NCBI RefSeq assembly: GCF_000518805.1
Contig: NZ_JAEH01000002.1
Coordinates: 1 to 64,000, forward strand
Reading direction: 5' to 3'
Origin: Shewanella waksmanii ATCC BAA-643
Lineage (GTDB): Bacteria; Pseudomonadota; Gammaproteobacteria; Enterobacterales; Shewanellaceae
DNA: 64,000 nucleotides
Positions within the stretch are counted from its first letter, which is position 1, and each line of letters begins with the position of its first letter. The position numbers and the translations under genes were made by a program. The notes beneath the pieces were generated by a model that did not search any database, was not told where the DNA came from, and saw nothing but the letters and a program-made list of their open reading frames with translations. This document shows, piece by piece, positions 7,192 through 16,102 of this stretch.

Positions 7192-8814
7192 ATGACAATT
7201 CAAACAATAGAAAGAGCGCCGACCGCGACAGGAATTGCCATTAAAGGGAAGCAGGTTGCAGGACAAGAGCAAGTGCTAACATCTGGTGCACTTGGGCTAC
7301 TTACCAAACTGTGTGAGATGTTTGGTCCCGAGGTTGAGCAATTACTACAGGCCCGTAATCAAAAGCAGCAGCGTATTGATGGCGGAGAGTTACCCGACTT
7401 TCTGATTGAAACTAAAAAAGTCCGCGATAGTCGCTGGCAGATCCGCGGCATTCCTGACGATCTGCAGGACCGACGGGTAGAGATCACTGGCCCAGTTGAT
7501 CGTAAAATGGTGATTAACGCGCTAAATGCTAATGCAAAAGTCTACATGGCCGACTTTGAAGACTCTCTAGCTCCAACATGGAAAAAGGTCATAGAGGGTC
7601 AGCAAAACTTGATGGATGCTGTTAACGGTACCATCAGCTACACTGCACCGGAAACGGGTAAGCACTATAGCCTTAACGATGATCCCGCGGTATTGATTTG
7701 CCGAGTGCGCGGTTTGCATTTGCCAGAAAAGCACCTTGAATTCAACGATAAGCCAATCGCTGCGGCGCTAGTTGATTTTTGCTTGTACTTTTATCATAAC
7801 CACAGGCAGCTGCTAGAAAATGGCTCTGGTCCCTACTTTTATATTCCTAAAATGGAAAGTCATCTTGAAGCGCGCTGGTGGGCAAAAGTATTTAACTATG
7901 TTGAGCAACGTTTTTGCTTAGCGCCAGGCACGATTAAATGTACTTGCTTGATAGAAACGCTTCCAGCCGTGTTTGAAATGGATGAAATCCTGTATGAGCT
8001 ACGTTCTAACATTGTCGCCCTTAATTGTGGCCGCTGGGACTACATTTTTAGCTACATCAAAACGCTGAAACAACACAGTGACCGGATATTGCCTGATCGC
8101 CAAGATTTAACCATGGACAAAGACTTTTTGAACGCCTATTCGCGTTTGTTGGTTAAAACGTGCCACAAACGTGGGGCCTTGGCTATGGGAGGAATGGCTG
8201 CATTTATTCCGGCGAAAACTGAGCGCGAAAATAATGAAGTGCTTGCGAAGGTGCGCCGCGATAAAGAACTTGAAGCCCGCAATGGTCACGACGGTACTTG
8301 GGTTGCCCATCCAGGACTTGCAGATACTGCGATGAGTATTTTCAATGAATTTATTGGTAATAATCATGTCAATCAATTGCACATTACCCGCGATGTAGAT
8401 GCGCCTATTCAAGCAAGAGAGCTGTTGAGCCCTTGTGATGGCAAGCGAACAGAAGCGGGTATGCGCCTAAACATTCGTATCGCATTGCAATACATAGAAG
8501 CTTGGATCAGCGGTAATGGTTGTGTCCCCATTTATGGATTAATGGAAGACGCTGCGACAGCTGAGATCTCGCGCGCATCTATTTGGCAATGGATTAAACA
8601 TCAACAGCGTTTAGACAGCGGTGAGTTGGTCACTAAAGCCTTGTTTAAGACAATGTTGGTAGAAGAGCTTGCCACGGTTAAAACAGAAGTGGGACCCGAT
8701 AGCTTTACCCATGGTAACTATACTCAGGCCGCGGTATTGCTGGAGCAAATAACCCTTGCAGATGAGTTAGTTGATTTTCTGACTTTACCTGGCTACGAGA
8801 TGTTAACGGCATAG
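7192..8814 (+). CDS. aceB: Malate synthase A
   Basis: Condenses glyoxylate with acetyl-CoA to malate, the second step of the glyoxylate shunt. The 540-residue length is typical of isoform A (isoform G is about 720). Family marks are VYMADFEDSLAPTW near residue 119, ICRVRGLHLPEKH near 166, YFYIPKMESHLEARWW near 216, CLIETLPAVFEMDE near 250 and NCGRWDYIFSYIK near 280. The late PCDGKRTEAGMRLN stretch supplies further active-site residues. The ATG at 7192 is preceded by AGAGGG. In S. oneidensis the gene is followed by aceA; here no isocitrate lyase lies downstream. Confidence 0.97.
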   Translation: MTIQTIERAPTATGIAIKGKQVAGQEQVLTSGALGLLTKLCEMFGPEVEQLLQARNQKQQRIDGGELPDFLIETKKVRDSRWQIRGIPDDLQDRRVEITGPVDRKMVINALNANAKVYMADFEDSLAPTWKKVIEGQQNLMDAVNGTISYTAPETGKHYSLNDDPAVLICRVRGLHLPEKHLEFNDKPIAAALVDFCLYFYHNHRQLLENGSGPYFYIPKMESHLEARWWAKVFNYVEQRFCLAPGTIKCTCLIETLPAVFEMDEILYELRSNIVALNCGRWDYIFSYIKTLKQHSDRILPDRQDLTMDKDFLNAYSRLLVKTCHKRGALAMGGMAAFIPAKTERENNEVLAKVRRDKELEARNGHDGTWVAHPGLADTAMSIFNEFIGNNHVNQLHITRDVDAPIQARELLSPCDGKRTEAGMRLNIRIALQYIEAWISGNGCVPIYGLMEDAATAEISRASIWQWIKHQQRLDSGELVTKALFKTMLVEELATVKTEVGPDSFTHGNYTQAAVLLEQITLADELVDFLTLPGYEMLTA

Positions 8815-8969
8815 CGCTTAACCTGGCTATTAACATCATGCTTAAATTTACCACCCTTTTCAATCTGCCACACGTGTGCCGGTTGTTCCCGCGTTGTATT
8901 CCTACGTGCGATGCGGGCTTTTAATCTGGGCTATTCATTTCTATTGCTACGATAGCCTTGCTTGTGTTT

Positions 8970-8993
8970 GCGACTCATTGAGTCGCTTTTTTT
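8970..8993 (+). terminator. Rho-independent terminator downstream of aceB
   Basis: Stem GCGACTC / GAGTCGC with loop ATT, then seven T. It lies 156 bp after the aceB stop. Confidence 0.85.
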
Positions 8994-9241
8994 ATCCAAA
9001 TTTTTGTTACTTGCCCCTAGTGCAACACGTTGTCGCGCTTTTTTAGCCATTGAGTTATCCATGCAAATTGATTGTCCCCGTGCACCATGATTAACCAACT
9101 AATGTATGATTTAGGTCAATAAGCGCTCATCCATTGGTAAAATAAGGTATTATTTGTCGCTATAATTACTAGGTATAACAGCATAATATCCGCTATGTTT
9201 ATAAGATAAATGCAGAGGATTTTAACGGGCGTTACTATGGG

Positions 9242-9257
9242 CTCATCTATAGATGAG
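9242..9257. promoter_or_regulatory. 16-bp perfect palindrome in the HDOD gene leader
   Basis: CTCATCTATAGATGAG is fully self-complementary, and TTACT / AGTAA repeats on either side could extend a hairpin. It lies 58 bp before the HDOD start and may be an operator or an mRNA structure. Confidence 0.4.
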
Positions 9258-9314
9258 AGTAATACTCAATTTAATATCTTGTCCCTTTGCGCCCCTACAA
9301 ATTAAGAGAGCGTT

Positions 9315-10796
9315 TTGAAAACGACCAATCCTCATCCACATCAATCGAAGGGAGTCGATTATTGGACCCAGCGTATCAGCGAGCAGGAGATGCCCGCGCT
9401 ATGCTCTACCGTCAAATCTTTAGAGAAGCTGGCTAAAGATGATGTGTCCTCTTTGGCGATTCTTGGCCGCAGTGTGATGCATGATAATGCGTTAACATCA
9501 AAAATCCTTAAGGTGGCAAATAGTGCCATTTACAGTAAAGGCATTACGCAAGTTACCACCGTTAGCCGTGCGGCTGTGGTGTTAGGTTTTGATACTATTA
9601 GAAATATTTGTATCACTGCCAAATTGCTGAGTAGCCTGCTAGAAAATAAAGGCTTGTCTGAGAACGTATATCAGCGCTTAATTAAGTTAATGGCGAGTTC
9701 TTTTCAGGCGGCGATGCTGTCGAAGATGATGCTAAAAGAACACGGCGAAGAATTACAAGAAGAGGTCTTTGTTGCCGCTTTGCTATACCAACTTGGTGAA
9801 AGTGCATTTTGGAGCATGGGGGGAGAACCCACTGAGCAGCTCGATAGGCTGCTGAATGAATGCGAAGATGACAAGGCGCAAAAAGCGGCGGTGCGCCACT
9901 ATCTAGGCGGCTCTTTTAATCAGCTATCAATGGGTATTGCCAGAAGTTGGGGACTGGGAGAAGTGTTACTTAAATCGCTCAGTCATCCCGATGAGCGCAC
10001 CCCTGAAATTCGCGCTATTTTTCTGGCGAATAAGATAAGTGAATTAATGGCAGAGCCTAACGTTGATTTAGCCGCATTAAACCTACGGATAACTCAAGCC
10101 GCAGAGATGCTCGATGTTGAAGTTGATGAGTTTAAAGGCCGGATGATCCGCTGCACTAAGGCAACGGCAAAGCTTGCTGATGCATATGGTGCTAAGGTGC
10201 TGGTAGATTTTCTACCCAAGACTGAGCTACTGACATTAGATTATCAAGTGGCAGAAGTTGAGCAGTTTGTGCGTGAGCCCAATCAATTAATTCAGCTAAA
10301 GAAACTCAGAGAGCTTACCAACTGCGCAGTGGAGCAAGCCGACTTTAATCGTGTGCTTACGGTAACACTTGAAGGCATACTAGAAGGCTTGGGGGTTGAT
10401 CGCTGTGCCTTGATGTTGCTATCACCCAATCGTAAAAGATTACAACCTCGACTAGTGCTAGGCGAAGAGTCTGAACAGATGAAGCAGGATTTTATGGTCG
10501 ATGTCTCGCAAAAAAGCGGAGTGTTTGCTGATGCAATCTCACTTAAGTGCCCCATGTTTGTCGATGACCCCAATTCCAGTAAATGGCGTATGTATATTGA
10601 TGATGAACTGCGTGGATTAACCAGCCACCATGGGTTTATGTTGGCGCCTGTGGTGGTGGACTCTAAAGTGATTGGGGTGATTTTTGCTGACAGGTTGCAA
10701 ACCGAGCGCGTAATTACCGCGATTGAATATGATGGCTTTACCCATTTTGCCCAGCTGGCCAATGTGTGTTTGGGCGCAGCTTTGCACGCCCATTAA
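9315..10796 (+). CDS. HDOD domain protein with C-terminal GAF domain
   Basis: Product of 493 residues. The N-terminal HDOD domain (about 20-215) shows SLAILGRSVMHDNALTSKIL and KVANSAIYSKG, the usual helical core related to HD phosphohydrolases but without metal-binding HD residues. A GAF-like domain occupies about 335-485 (DRCALMLLSP, then VDSKVIGVIFADR). HDOD proteins act as adaptors in signalling, biofilm and stress pathways; no enzymatic activity is predicted. It starts at TTG 9315 after an AGAG-containing stretch. It stands alone and converges with the SnoaL-like gene. Confidence 0.9.
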   Translation: MKTTNPHPHQSKGVDYWTQRISEQEMPALCSTVKSLEKLAKDDVSSLAILGRSVMHDNALTSKILKVANSAIYSKGITQVTTVSRAAVVLGFDTIRNICITAKLLSSLLENKGLSENVYQRLIKLMASSFQAAMLSKMMLKEHGEELQEEVFVAALLYQLGESAFWSMGGEPTEQLDRLLNECEDDKAQKAAVRHYLGGSFNQLSMGIARSWGLGEVLLKSLSHPDERTPEIRAIFLANKISELMAEPNVDLAALNLRITQAAEMLDVEVDEFKGRMIRCTKATAKLADAYGAKVLVDFLPKTELLTLDYQVAEVEQFVREPNQLIQLKKLRELTNCAVEQADFNRVLTVTLEGILEGLGVDRCALMLLSPNRKRLQPRLVLGEESEQMKQDFMVDVSQKSGVFADAISLKCPMFVDDPNSSKWRMYIDDELRGLTSHHGFMLAPVVVDSKVIGVIFADRLQTERVITAIEYDGFTHFAQLANVCLGAALHAH

Positions 10797-10819
10797 CCTT
10801 TAAACGCCAAACTTAGATT

Positions 10820-11359
10820 TTACTGTTCACTGTTGCGTACGCCCGCCTCGTGGGTCTTAATCTGTTGGGTAATAGATTTAGCAATATCGTTGGGGATGGG
10901 GAAACTCAAGTGGTACTGGGCGATCTGCCAGCCATTTTCGTTCAGAATCAAGGTGCCAGTCCCGCGGCTTGTGCCATATGATTGGCTGTCTAATAACTCA
11001 TCAAACACCATAGTATCGCCATATTGCATCAGGCGGCGACTAATGGGCTGATAGCGCCAGCCGTCGGTTGGGCGCGCATAGGATGCGAACTGTTTCATGT
11101 CCCAATACTCTGCTGCATCGGTGCCGATAAAGACCGCATCTTTGCTATACAGGGCAAAATAATTGTCCCAATCGGCATCGGCGGCATAGTGATGCAACTT
11201 ATCAAGTACCTTTCCTGCCGAGTCTTTTGCCATCGCGCTGGCGAGCGAGTGCCCTTGAGACTGTGTCTCAGCGTTGGCGCCCGTCAAAGTTAAGCATAAA
11301 ACCCCAAATGCTAGCGCGAAATTCAGTGTTACTCTCTTATGGCCGAACAGCTTATTCAT
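10820..11359 (-). CDS. Exported SnoaL/NTF2-like protein
   Basis: Product of 179 residues from ATG 11359 (an ATG at 11371 would add four). The N-terminus KLFGHKRVTLNFALAFG...GANA is a signal peptide with cleavage near residue 31. The mature part has the cone-shaped NTF2/SnoaL fold pattern (LHHYAADADWDNYFALYSKD, then DAVFIGTDAAEYW and FASYARP). The family includes ketosteroid isomerases and many ligand-binding proteins, so no substrate can be named. It converges with the HDOD gene and runs in the same direction as mtfA upstream, 61 bp away. Confidence 0.82.
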   Translation of the reverse strand: MNKLFGHKRVTLNFALAFGVLCLTLTGANAETQSQGHSLASAMAKDSAGKVLDKLHHYAADADWDNYFALYSKDAVFIGTDAAEYWDMKQFASYARPTDGWRYQPISRRLMQYGDTMVFDELLDSQSYGTSRGTGTLILNENGWQIAQYHLSFPIPNDIAKSITQQIKTHEAGVRNSEQ

Positions 11360-11419
11360 TATTGTTATCATCCTTTTACCTTACCCAGTTTGGCTGTGGC
11401 TAGTGATTTATTTTATCTA

Positions 11420-12241
11420 CTAATGCCAGTTTACTGGATCAAGTTTAAAAAAGTGACTGAGTTGTAGATATAAATGACGGTGCTCAGTAAACAGCGCGTG
11501 GGGACGCTCAAAAAATACTTCGGTGATGACCGCAAAAAACTCGGCGGGGTTAGTTGCACCATAATAACTAAACAGTGAGTACTCATGACTGTGAGCGGCA
11601 TTTTGCAAGCGCTCAAACTCGTTTGCTAACACCTGCGACCATTGCTGATAATCTTCAGTGTTGTCCAGTTGTGGTGCGCCATTCGCGGGGCCAGTTTCTT
11701 GATCAAGCTGATGGGCAAATTCATGCAAAACAACATTGCTTCCATCACAAGGGTTTGCTGTGTCTTTTTGGGTGGTTTGCCATGACAGTATTACCGTGCC
11801 TGTTTCCCACGACTCACCCGCTAGTACCCGTTGCTGCTCGGAGACAACCCCACCTTGCGCCACCATTTGGTTACTGACGATAAAGGGACTGGGGTAGACT
11901 AGAATTTTGCGTAGCTTAGGGTAGTAATTGGTTGGGCGGTTTAACAACAGCAAACAGGCTTGAGAAGCAATTGTCAGTCGAATCTCATCATTAATCACCA
12001 TGCCATCACAGCCAACAAAAGCCTTTTCATCGAGAAATATTTGAATATGTTTTTTTAGTTGTAACTGCAAATCTGCTGGTAAGTGGCGATAGTAAGGAAC
12101 CTTTGTTTGCAGTATTTTGCGCCACTGTCGAGGAAACGGTTTATTGGCGATGCGTTGACGCCGACGCGTGAGCCGCACCTGGCTGGTGGCCACCCACGCG
12201 ATAGCCACGGTGCTGAGCAAAAAAATTAACGCAATCATCAT
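11420..12241 (-). CDS. mtfA: Zinc-dependent peptidase MtfA family (M90)
   Basis: Product of 273 residues. An N-terminal membrane anchor (MMIALIFLLSTVAIAWVA) precedes the M90 domain. The gluzincin motif HEFAHQLDQETG is visible near residue 170, and a Glu-containing helix ATNPAEFFAVITEVFFE near 233 would supply the third zinc ligand. E. coli MtfA binds the repressor Mlc and relieves repression of the glucose phosphotransferase gene ptsG; whether that link exists here is unknown. It probably precedes the SnoaL-like gene in one transcript. Confidence 0.92.
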   Translation of the reverse strand: MMIALIFLLSTVAIAWVATSQVRLTRRRQRIANKPFPRQWRKILQTKVPYYRHLPADLQLQLKKHIQIFLDEKAFVGCDGMVINDEIRLTIASQACLLLLNRPTNYYPKLRKILVYPSPFIVSNQMVAQGGVVSEQQRVLAGESWETGTVILSWQTTQKDTANPCDGSNVVLHEFAHQLDQETGPANGAPQLDNTEDYQQWSQVLANEFERLQNAAHSHEYSLFSYYGATNPAEFFAVITEVFFERPHALFTEHRHLYLQLSHFFKLDPVNWH

Positions 12242-12327
12242 GGCTTATCCCGTACACAAATTAATTAGTTATTATTGATATAGGGGAGTAAGGACCGCTT
12301 TTCAATGATTGGTATAAGATTTAATTT

Positions 12328-13482
12328 CTAGTCGGTTTCGTCAACCTTGATGGTATTTCTACCGCTGTGTTTAGCCAGATACAATGCTTCATCTGCACGT
12401 TGGATTAGTGTCGTGGCACAGTCTTTTTCGTTGATGGTGGTGCAGCACAGGCCAATGCTTATCGTCAGCATGCCAAAAAACTCAGAGTCTTGATGGGGGA
12501 TAGATTGTAATCGTACCGCATGTTTCATTTTTTTTGCTAGATTGAAAGCGGCTTCTCGGTGCGTATTTGGTAATAACAGCACAAATTCTTCACCACCGTA
12601 ACGCGCAAAGATTCCGTCAGTCACGCCATCAACCTTAGTGATGGTTTTGACGATAGTCTTTAAACATTCATCTCCGGCAACGTGGCCGTATCTGTCGTTA
12701 AATTGTTTAAATCGATCAATATCAAACAGTAATAAGGCTAGCGGTTGTTGGTACTGCATTGATTTGTGCATCTCTACTGTTAACCGCTGGTCGAAGTAAC
12801 GTCGATTAAATGCCCCTGTCAGGCCGTCAATTTCAGAAATGGACTTAACCTTGGTGGCATAGCGTTTTAGGGTTGTTAGGGCGCTGACCATTTGTTGCAG
12901 TTCAAGGTTATTGGTTTGCGGCAAAGGTGTGTGTGGTTTTTCGTTGGCGATCGCGTGCATGGCAGAGCTGGTGGCGATTACTGGTTCGACTATGCCTTGT
13001 GAGATTAAGCGCCAGTTAGTCAAGGCAACCACTAAAGTGTAAAGCACGCCCGCACAGAAAATGAGAATTACGAACCAGTCACTTTCTTGTTTAAGTTGCT
13101 CTCCACTTTGTTGAAGTTTAGATTCACTGCGACTGACAAAATCTAACGTGTAGTCGGATATACGCTGCGAAAATTCAGCCTGCAGATCGAGGTGGGCATC
13201 GGCAATGGCGTCGGTATTAACCGCGTTCCGACTCAATTGAAAGAGGTTATTTTGCCCCGTTAACAAAGGCGTTAAACGCGCTAGCCAATCTTGAGTAAGT
13301 TGATGATTTTGGCTATCGTCGATTTCGATATATTTTAACTGTAAATACAATCTCAATGTTCGCCGCTGGATCTGATTGATAGTCAATATATCTTTGGTAT
13401 GGCGCAGCTGATTAAGCTCAGCGAACAGCAGTTGAAATTGATGTAGTAGCTCCGTTAAGGTTTGATGTTGTGTTAGCTGCGC
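12328..13482 (-). pseudogene. GGDEF half of an interrupted diguanylate cyclase gene
   Basis: This part continues the reading frame of 13483-14052 after a single TAG. The codons between the TAG and the first possible start, TTG at 13386, are open and free of further stops. It encodes the end of a periplasmic helical sensor, a transmembrane segment (FVILIFCAGVLYTLVVALT), a linker and a full GGDEF domain with RYGGEEFVLL and an intact fold. No RxxD inhibitory site is apparent. If translated separately from TTG 13386 (352 residues) it would have the second membrane anchor but only part of the sensor. Conservation right to the stop argues for recent interruption, readthrough or a sequencing error. 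Confidence 0.8.
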
Positions 13483-14052
13483 CTATAATGATGCTTTCGG
13501 CGCATGTTGTAAGCTTTGCATCATTTTTTGGTCGTACACCGTTAACTGTTGCTGTATGGCGTTAAAAATCTGCTCTTCATCCTCTATTAGTTGGCTTTCA
13601 ATTGCGGCTATTGCTTGATTAGCCGAAAAAGCTGATTGAGTTAAGGAGTTAAGTAAAGGCAGTTGTGATTGCTCTTTGATGAGTCGTGATTCGAACTTAA
13701 CCAACCGGGCTTTTTTATTGTCAGGTAAAGGGATTAATTGCAGTTGTTGCGTAGCTGATATCAGCAGTTGCCACTGGGTAGATAGCGCGTGTAGTAGTTG
13801 CTGCCTTTGAGTTTCTGAACTAAACGATTTGAGTTGATTAGTGATCACTTGCAGGCGCTGAGCATCTTTGGCTAAACGCAGTGCGGTGGTTATCTTAACC
13901 GTGTCGTGATTAACTAAGTTGTCAATTCGTTGTTGCAGTTGAGTCGATAAATACAGTGACACACTGCCAATAGCGAGCGACATCATTGCAATGACGATAA
14001 AGACAAATCTTGACCGTTGTTTAAGGCTTTTTAGTGGCTTTGTCATAGTCAT
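13483..14052 (-). pseudogene. N-terminal sensor half of the interrupted diguanylate cyclase
   Basis: Codes for 189 residues. A cytoplasmic basic start is followed by a transmembrane helix (FVFIVIAMMSLAIGSVSLYL) and a long periplasmic helical domain rich in Q and L, like TorS-type sensor helices, ending at the TAG at 13483-13485. The start codon overlaps the stop of the solute-binding-protein gene by four bases (ATGA), so the two are cotranslated. The pair recalls periplasmic-binding-protein/sensor couples in which the binding protein reports ligand to a membrane enzyme. Alone this fragment has no catalytic domain. Confidence 0.8.
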
Positions 14053-15485
14053 TTTACGATCGCTGGAACCTCACCATGGTGATTCTGAATTTCAAGAATC
14101 CGCTGTCGAAGTAACTGTACTTGGCTGTCGATATCATTGTTTTTATTCGCGAGTTGATAGCAAGCCTTAGTCAGTTCAGGGTAGATTCTGCCCATAGCAC
14201 TGCTGGTAAAGTGTCCTTGGTTGGCGATATTTTTAGCCCAGGAGATGTTGGCTTTGTGGCTTGCGGTTAGCGCACCATTAATGGCCCTGAGTTGCGGTTG
14301 ACCCAGTTCGGCTGACAATACGACATCAGCACGACACGGATTACCACCACCCAGTGCGTAGTCATATTGTGCTTGATATGATCCCATGTACTTAAGCAGC
14401 CAATATGCCGCAGTGGGATTATGTGAGTCGTAAGCAACGGCAAAGGCATAGGCGCCATTGTAGGGCTTCCCGCCGGGCACTTGGGTGACCTTAAGACGGG
14501 CGCCGTTAATGTTTTGCTCTGCTTTATAAGATGCTTGCCATAAGTTGTTGTAGGCAAAGGGCCACATCGCCACTTTGCCGTTAGCTAGCGCATTGGCTGC
14601 TTGCTCAAAAGCGAAGTTTTTATCAGTGGGATAGGCGTATTGAAGCAGTTGACGGTAGATTTCTGCGGCTTGTCTCAGTGGTTGGTTATCGGCGCTAATG
14701 GTGAACAGGCTGAGCTCATCGTGTTGATAATTGGGCTTCATCCAATGTCCGCCAAGGCTCCACAAAATACTGGAAAACTCATCATTAATATGGGGACGCT
14801 TACCGGCCATCAAGGTCAGGCCATAAAAAGGTTGATTTAGGCGTTGCCCGGCTAAAGTGTCTCCTGCTTGGCGTGTGAAGAACTCACTGATGTCGAGTAG
14901 CTGTTTAAAGTCACGGGGTGGTGCTAAAGCATAATGATAACGGGCTTTAAAATTGGCTTTCTCTTCAGCATGTTCAAATAGATCAGAGCGATAGTGGTTA
15001 CCCATTACATAGTTGTTGTAGGGGATGGCGTGCACTTGGTTGCGGTAAGATAGAATATTGAGTAACGAGGCATAATAAGGTTCTAAGTAATGGTTCATCG
15101 CTTGCTCGCCTTGGGGGTCATACAAACTGGCGAGTTCTGTTAAGGGCACAGTATATCCATTGGATGCCCACTCTTTGGCCCAACCGGCTTCCATGGTTAA
15201 TAGATCGTATTGGCCTTTGCCCGCGAGTAATGACTGAGTTTGCAAAGGGTACATCTGTTCAAGTGGCAGTGAGACTACATTGACGGGGACTTGGGTTTGG
15301 GCGGTGAACTTAGGTAGCAGTTGTTGTTGCAGATAATCGGTCCAAAAACCCTTCTCGGCTACCAGAGTGAGCGGCTTTTTATTGTCCAGCGGCGGAATTT
15401 CAGCGAGTGTGAATTGGGCATAAGTATTGTTTGATACCATGAAAGCGTAATAGATGAAAATCGCAGCAAAGAACTTTTGCACCAA
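14049..15485 (-). CDS. Periplasmic solute-binding protein, family 1, paired with a GGDEF sensor
   Basis: Product of 478 residues. The signal peptide (FFAAIFIYYAFMVSNNTYA) precedes a type-1 extracellular solute-binding domain, the class that binds sugars and polyols. Typical patches are KGQYDLLTMEAGWAKEWA, NQVHAIPYNNYVMGNHYRSD and KVAMWPFAYNN. No ABC permease or ATPase gene is adjacent; instead its last bases overlap the start of the GGDEF sensor gene, so a sensory rather than transport role is inferred. The specific ligand cannot be read from sequence. Confidence 0.88.
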   Translation of the reverse strand: MVQKFFAAIFIYYAFMVSNNTYAQFTLAEIPPLDNKKPLTLVAEKGFWTDYLQQQLLPKFTAQTQVPVNVVSLPLEQMYPLQTQSLLAGKGQYDLLTMEAGWAKEWASNGYTVPLTELASLYDPQGEQAMNHYLEPYYASLLNILSYRNQVHAIPYNNYVMGNHYRSDLFEHAEEKANFKARYHYALAPPRDFKQLLDISEFFTRQAGDTLAGQRLNQPFYGLTLMAGKRPHINDEFSSILWSLGGHWMKPNYQHDELSLFTISADNQPLRQAAEIYRQLLQYAYPTDKNFAFEQAANALANGKVAMWPFAYNNLWQASYKAEQNINGARLKVTQVPGGKPYNGAYAFAVAYDSHNPTAAYWLLKYMGSYQAQYDYALGGGNPCRADVVLSAELGQPQLRAINGALTASHKANISWAKNIANQGHFTSSAMGRIYPELTKACYQLANKNNDIDSQVQLLRQRILEIQNHHGEVPAIVK

Positions 15486-15582
15486 ACAATACTCCAGTAA
15501 AACGGCTTGGATATAGTATTAATACTATCCTAGCTTAAACTTGTACATAATTATTTTACTTGTTATTTACAATTGGAGGCTG

Positions 15583-15638
15583 CAAAAGAAAAAAACTGGC
15601 AGCTCGGAAAGTACTTTATGGGAAAAGTAAGCTGCCAG
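15583..15638 (-). terminator. Terminator of the ParA/RHH unit
   Basis: Stem CTGGCAGCT / AGCTGCCAG (15596-15604, 15630-15638) with an inner AGTACTT/AAGTA helix. On the minus strand it is followed by TTTTTTTCTTTT. It separates the ParA cassette from the solute-binding gene. Confidence 0.88.
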
Positions 15639-15694
15639 TGAAAGGTTGGGAGGAACCCAAAAGATCGCGTACATACTTTGGTGTTACAGTTTGT

Positions 15695-16102
15695 CTACTC
15701 AACTATGATAGATTTTTCGACTCTTCTACGTTCATCATCACTGAGCGAATAATGATGCTCAATGAGGAAGCGTATTAGTTTTGACTTGGCCACATCACAA
15801 CCACTGGCTAAGTCTGCTAGATGACTAATGGCTGATTCGCTCAAGGTAAAAGTAGCTTTCCTAAATGGGGCATTGCCTTTACCTATTGTACGAACCGGAT
15901 TAACCGTTTGTTTGTCCTCCTGATGAGGTTTAAATTCTATTATTTCTGCAATGCTGTTGGATTGTTCACCGCCAGCAGCATAAGTGGTAGCCTGATCAAT
16001 GAAGCCGTCAATAAAGTCATCCAATGACATTTGTTCGGGCACATCGATATGGGTTTGGCGCTTAGATTGCGTAGAGTTTTTCTTGAGATCTGCCAGTCCC
16101 AT
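15695..16102 (-). CDS. Ribbon-helix-helix-like partner of orphan ParA
   Basis: Product of 135 residues from ATG 16102, which has AAGGGG five bases upstream; a GTG at 16108 is less well placed. The first two thirds look disordered and acidic. The C-terminal 45 residues (KATFTLSESAISHLADLASG, then SKLIRFLIEHHYSL) have the strand-helix-helix pattern of CopG/Arc-type DNA-binding proteins. It overlaps the end of parA by 41 bp, so the two are cotranslated. It may be the DNA-binding adaptor of a partition-like module; no assigned family is recognised. Confidence 0.7.
   Translation of the reverse strand: MGLADLKKNSTQSKRQTHIDVPEQMSLDDFIDGFIDQATTYAAGGEQSNSIAEIIEFKPHQEDKQTVNPVRTIGKGNAPFRKATFTLSESAISHLADLASGCDVAKSKLIRFLIEHHYSLSDDERRRVEKSIIVE

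Larger units (their letters stand above)
8815..9314. other. Intergenic region after aceB
   Basis: Five hundred bases with no recognisable gene or aceA remnant in any frame read. It contains a weak CCCGC/GCGGG hairpin followed by CTTTT (8888-8923), a clear terminator at 8970-8993, and the palindrome at 9242. Confidence 0.5.

Noticed and set aside
10292..10762. 156-codon antisense open frame inside the HDOD-GAF gene
   Set aside because: It is an antisense reading of a well-supported coding region with serine-rich shadow composition.
12304..12320. Sequence AATGATTGGTATAAG resembling the MITE terminal motif
   Set aside because: Only about 10 bases agree and no partner end or element body is present.
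15596..15638. Imperfect hairpin considered as an integron attC-like site
   Set aside because: It lacks the GTTRRRY/RYYYAAC core boxes and is followed by a T-run, so it is a terminator.
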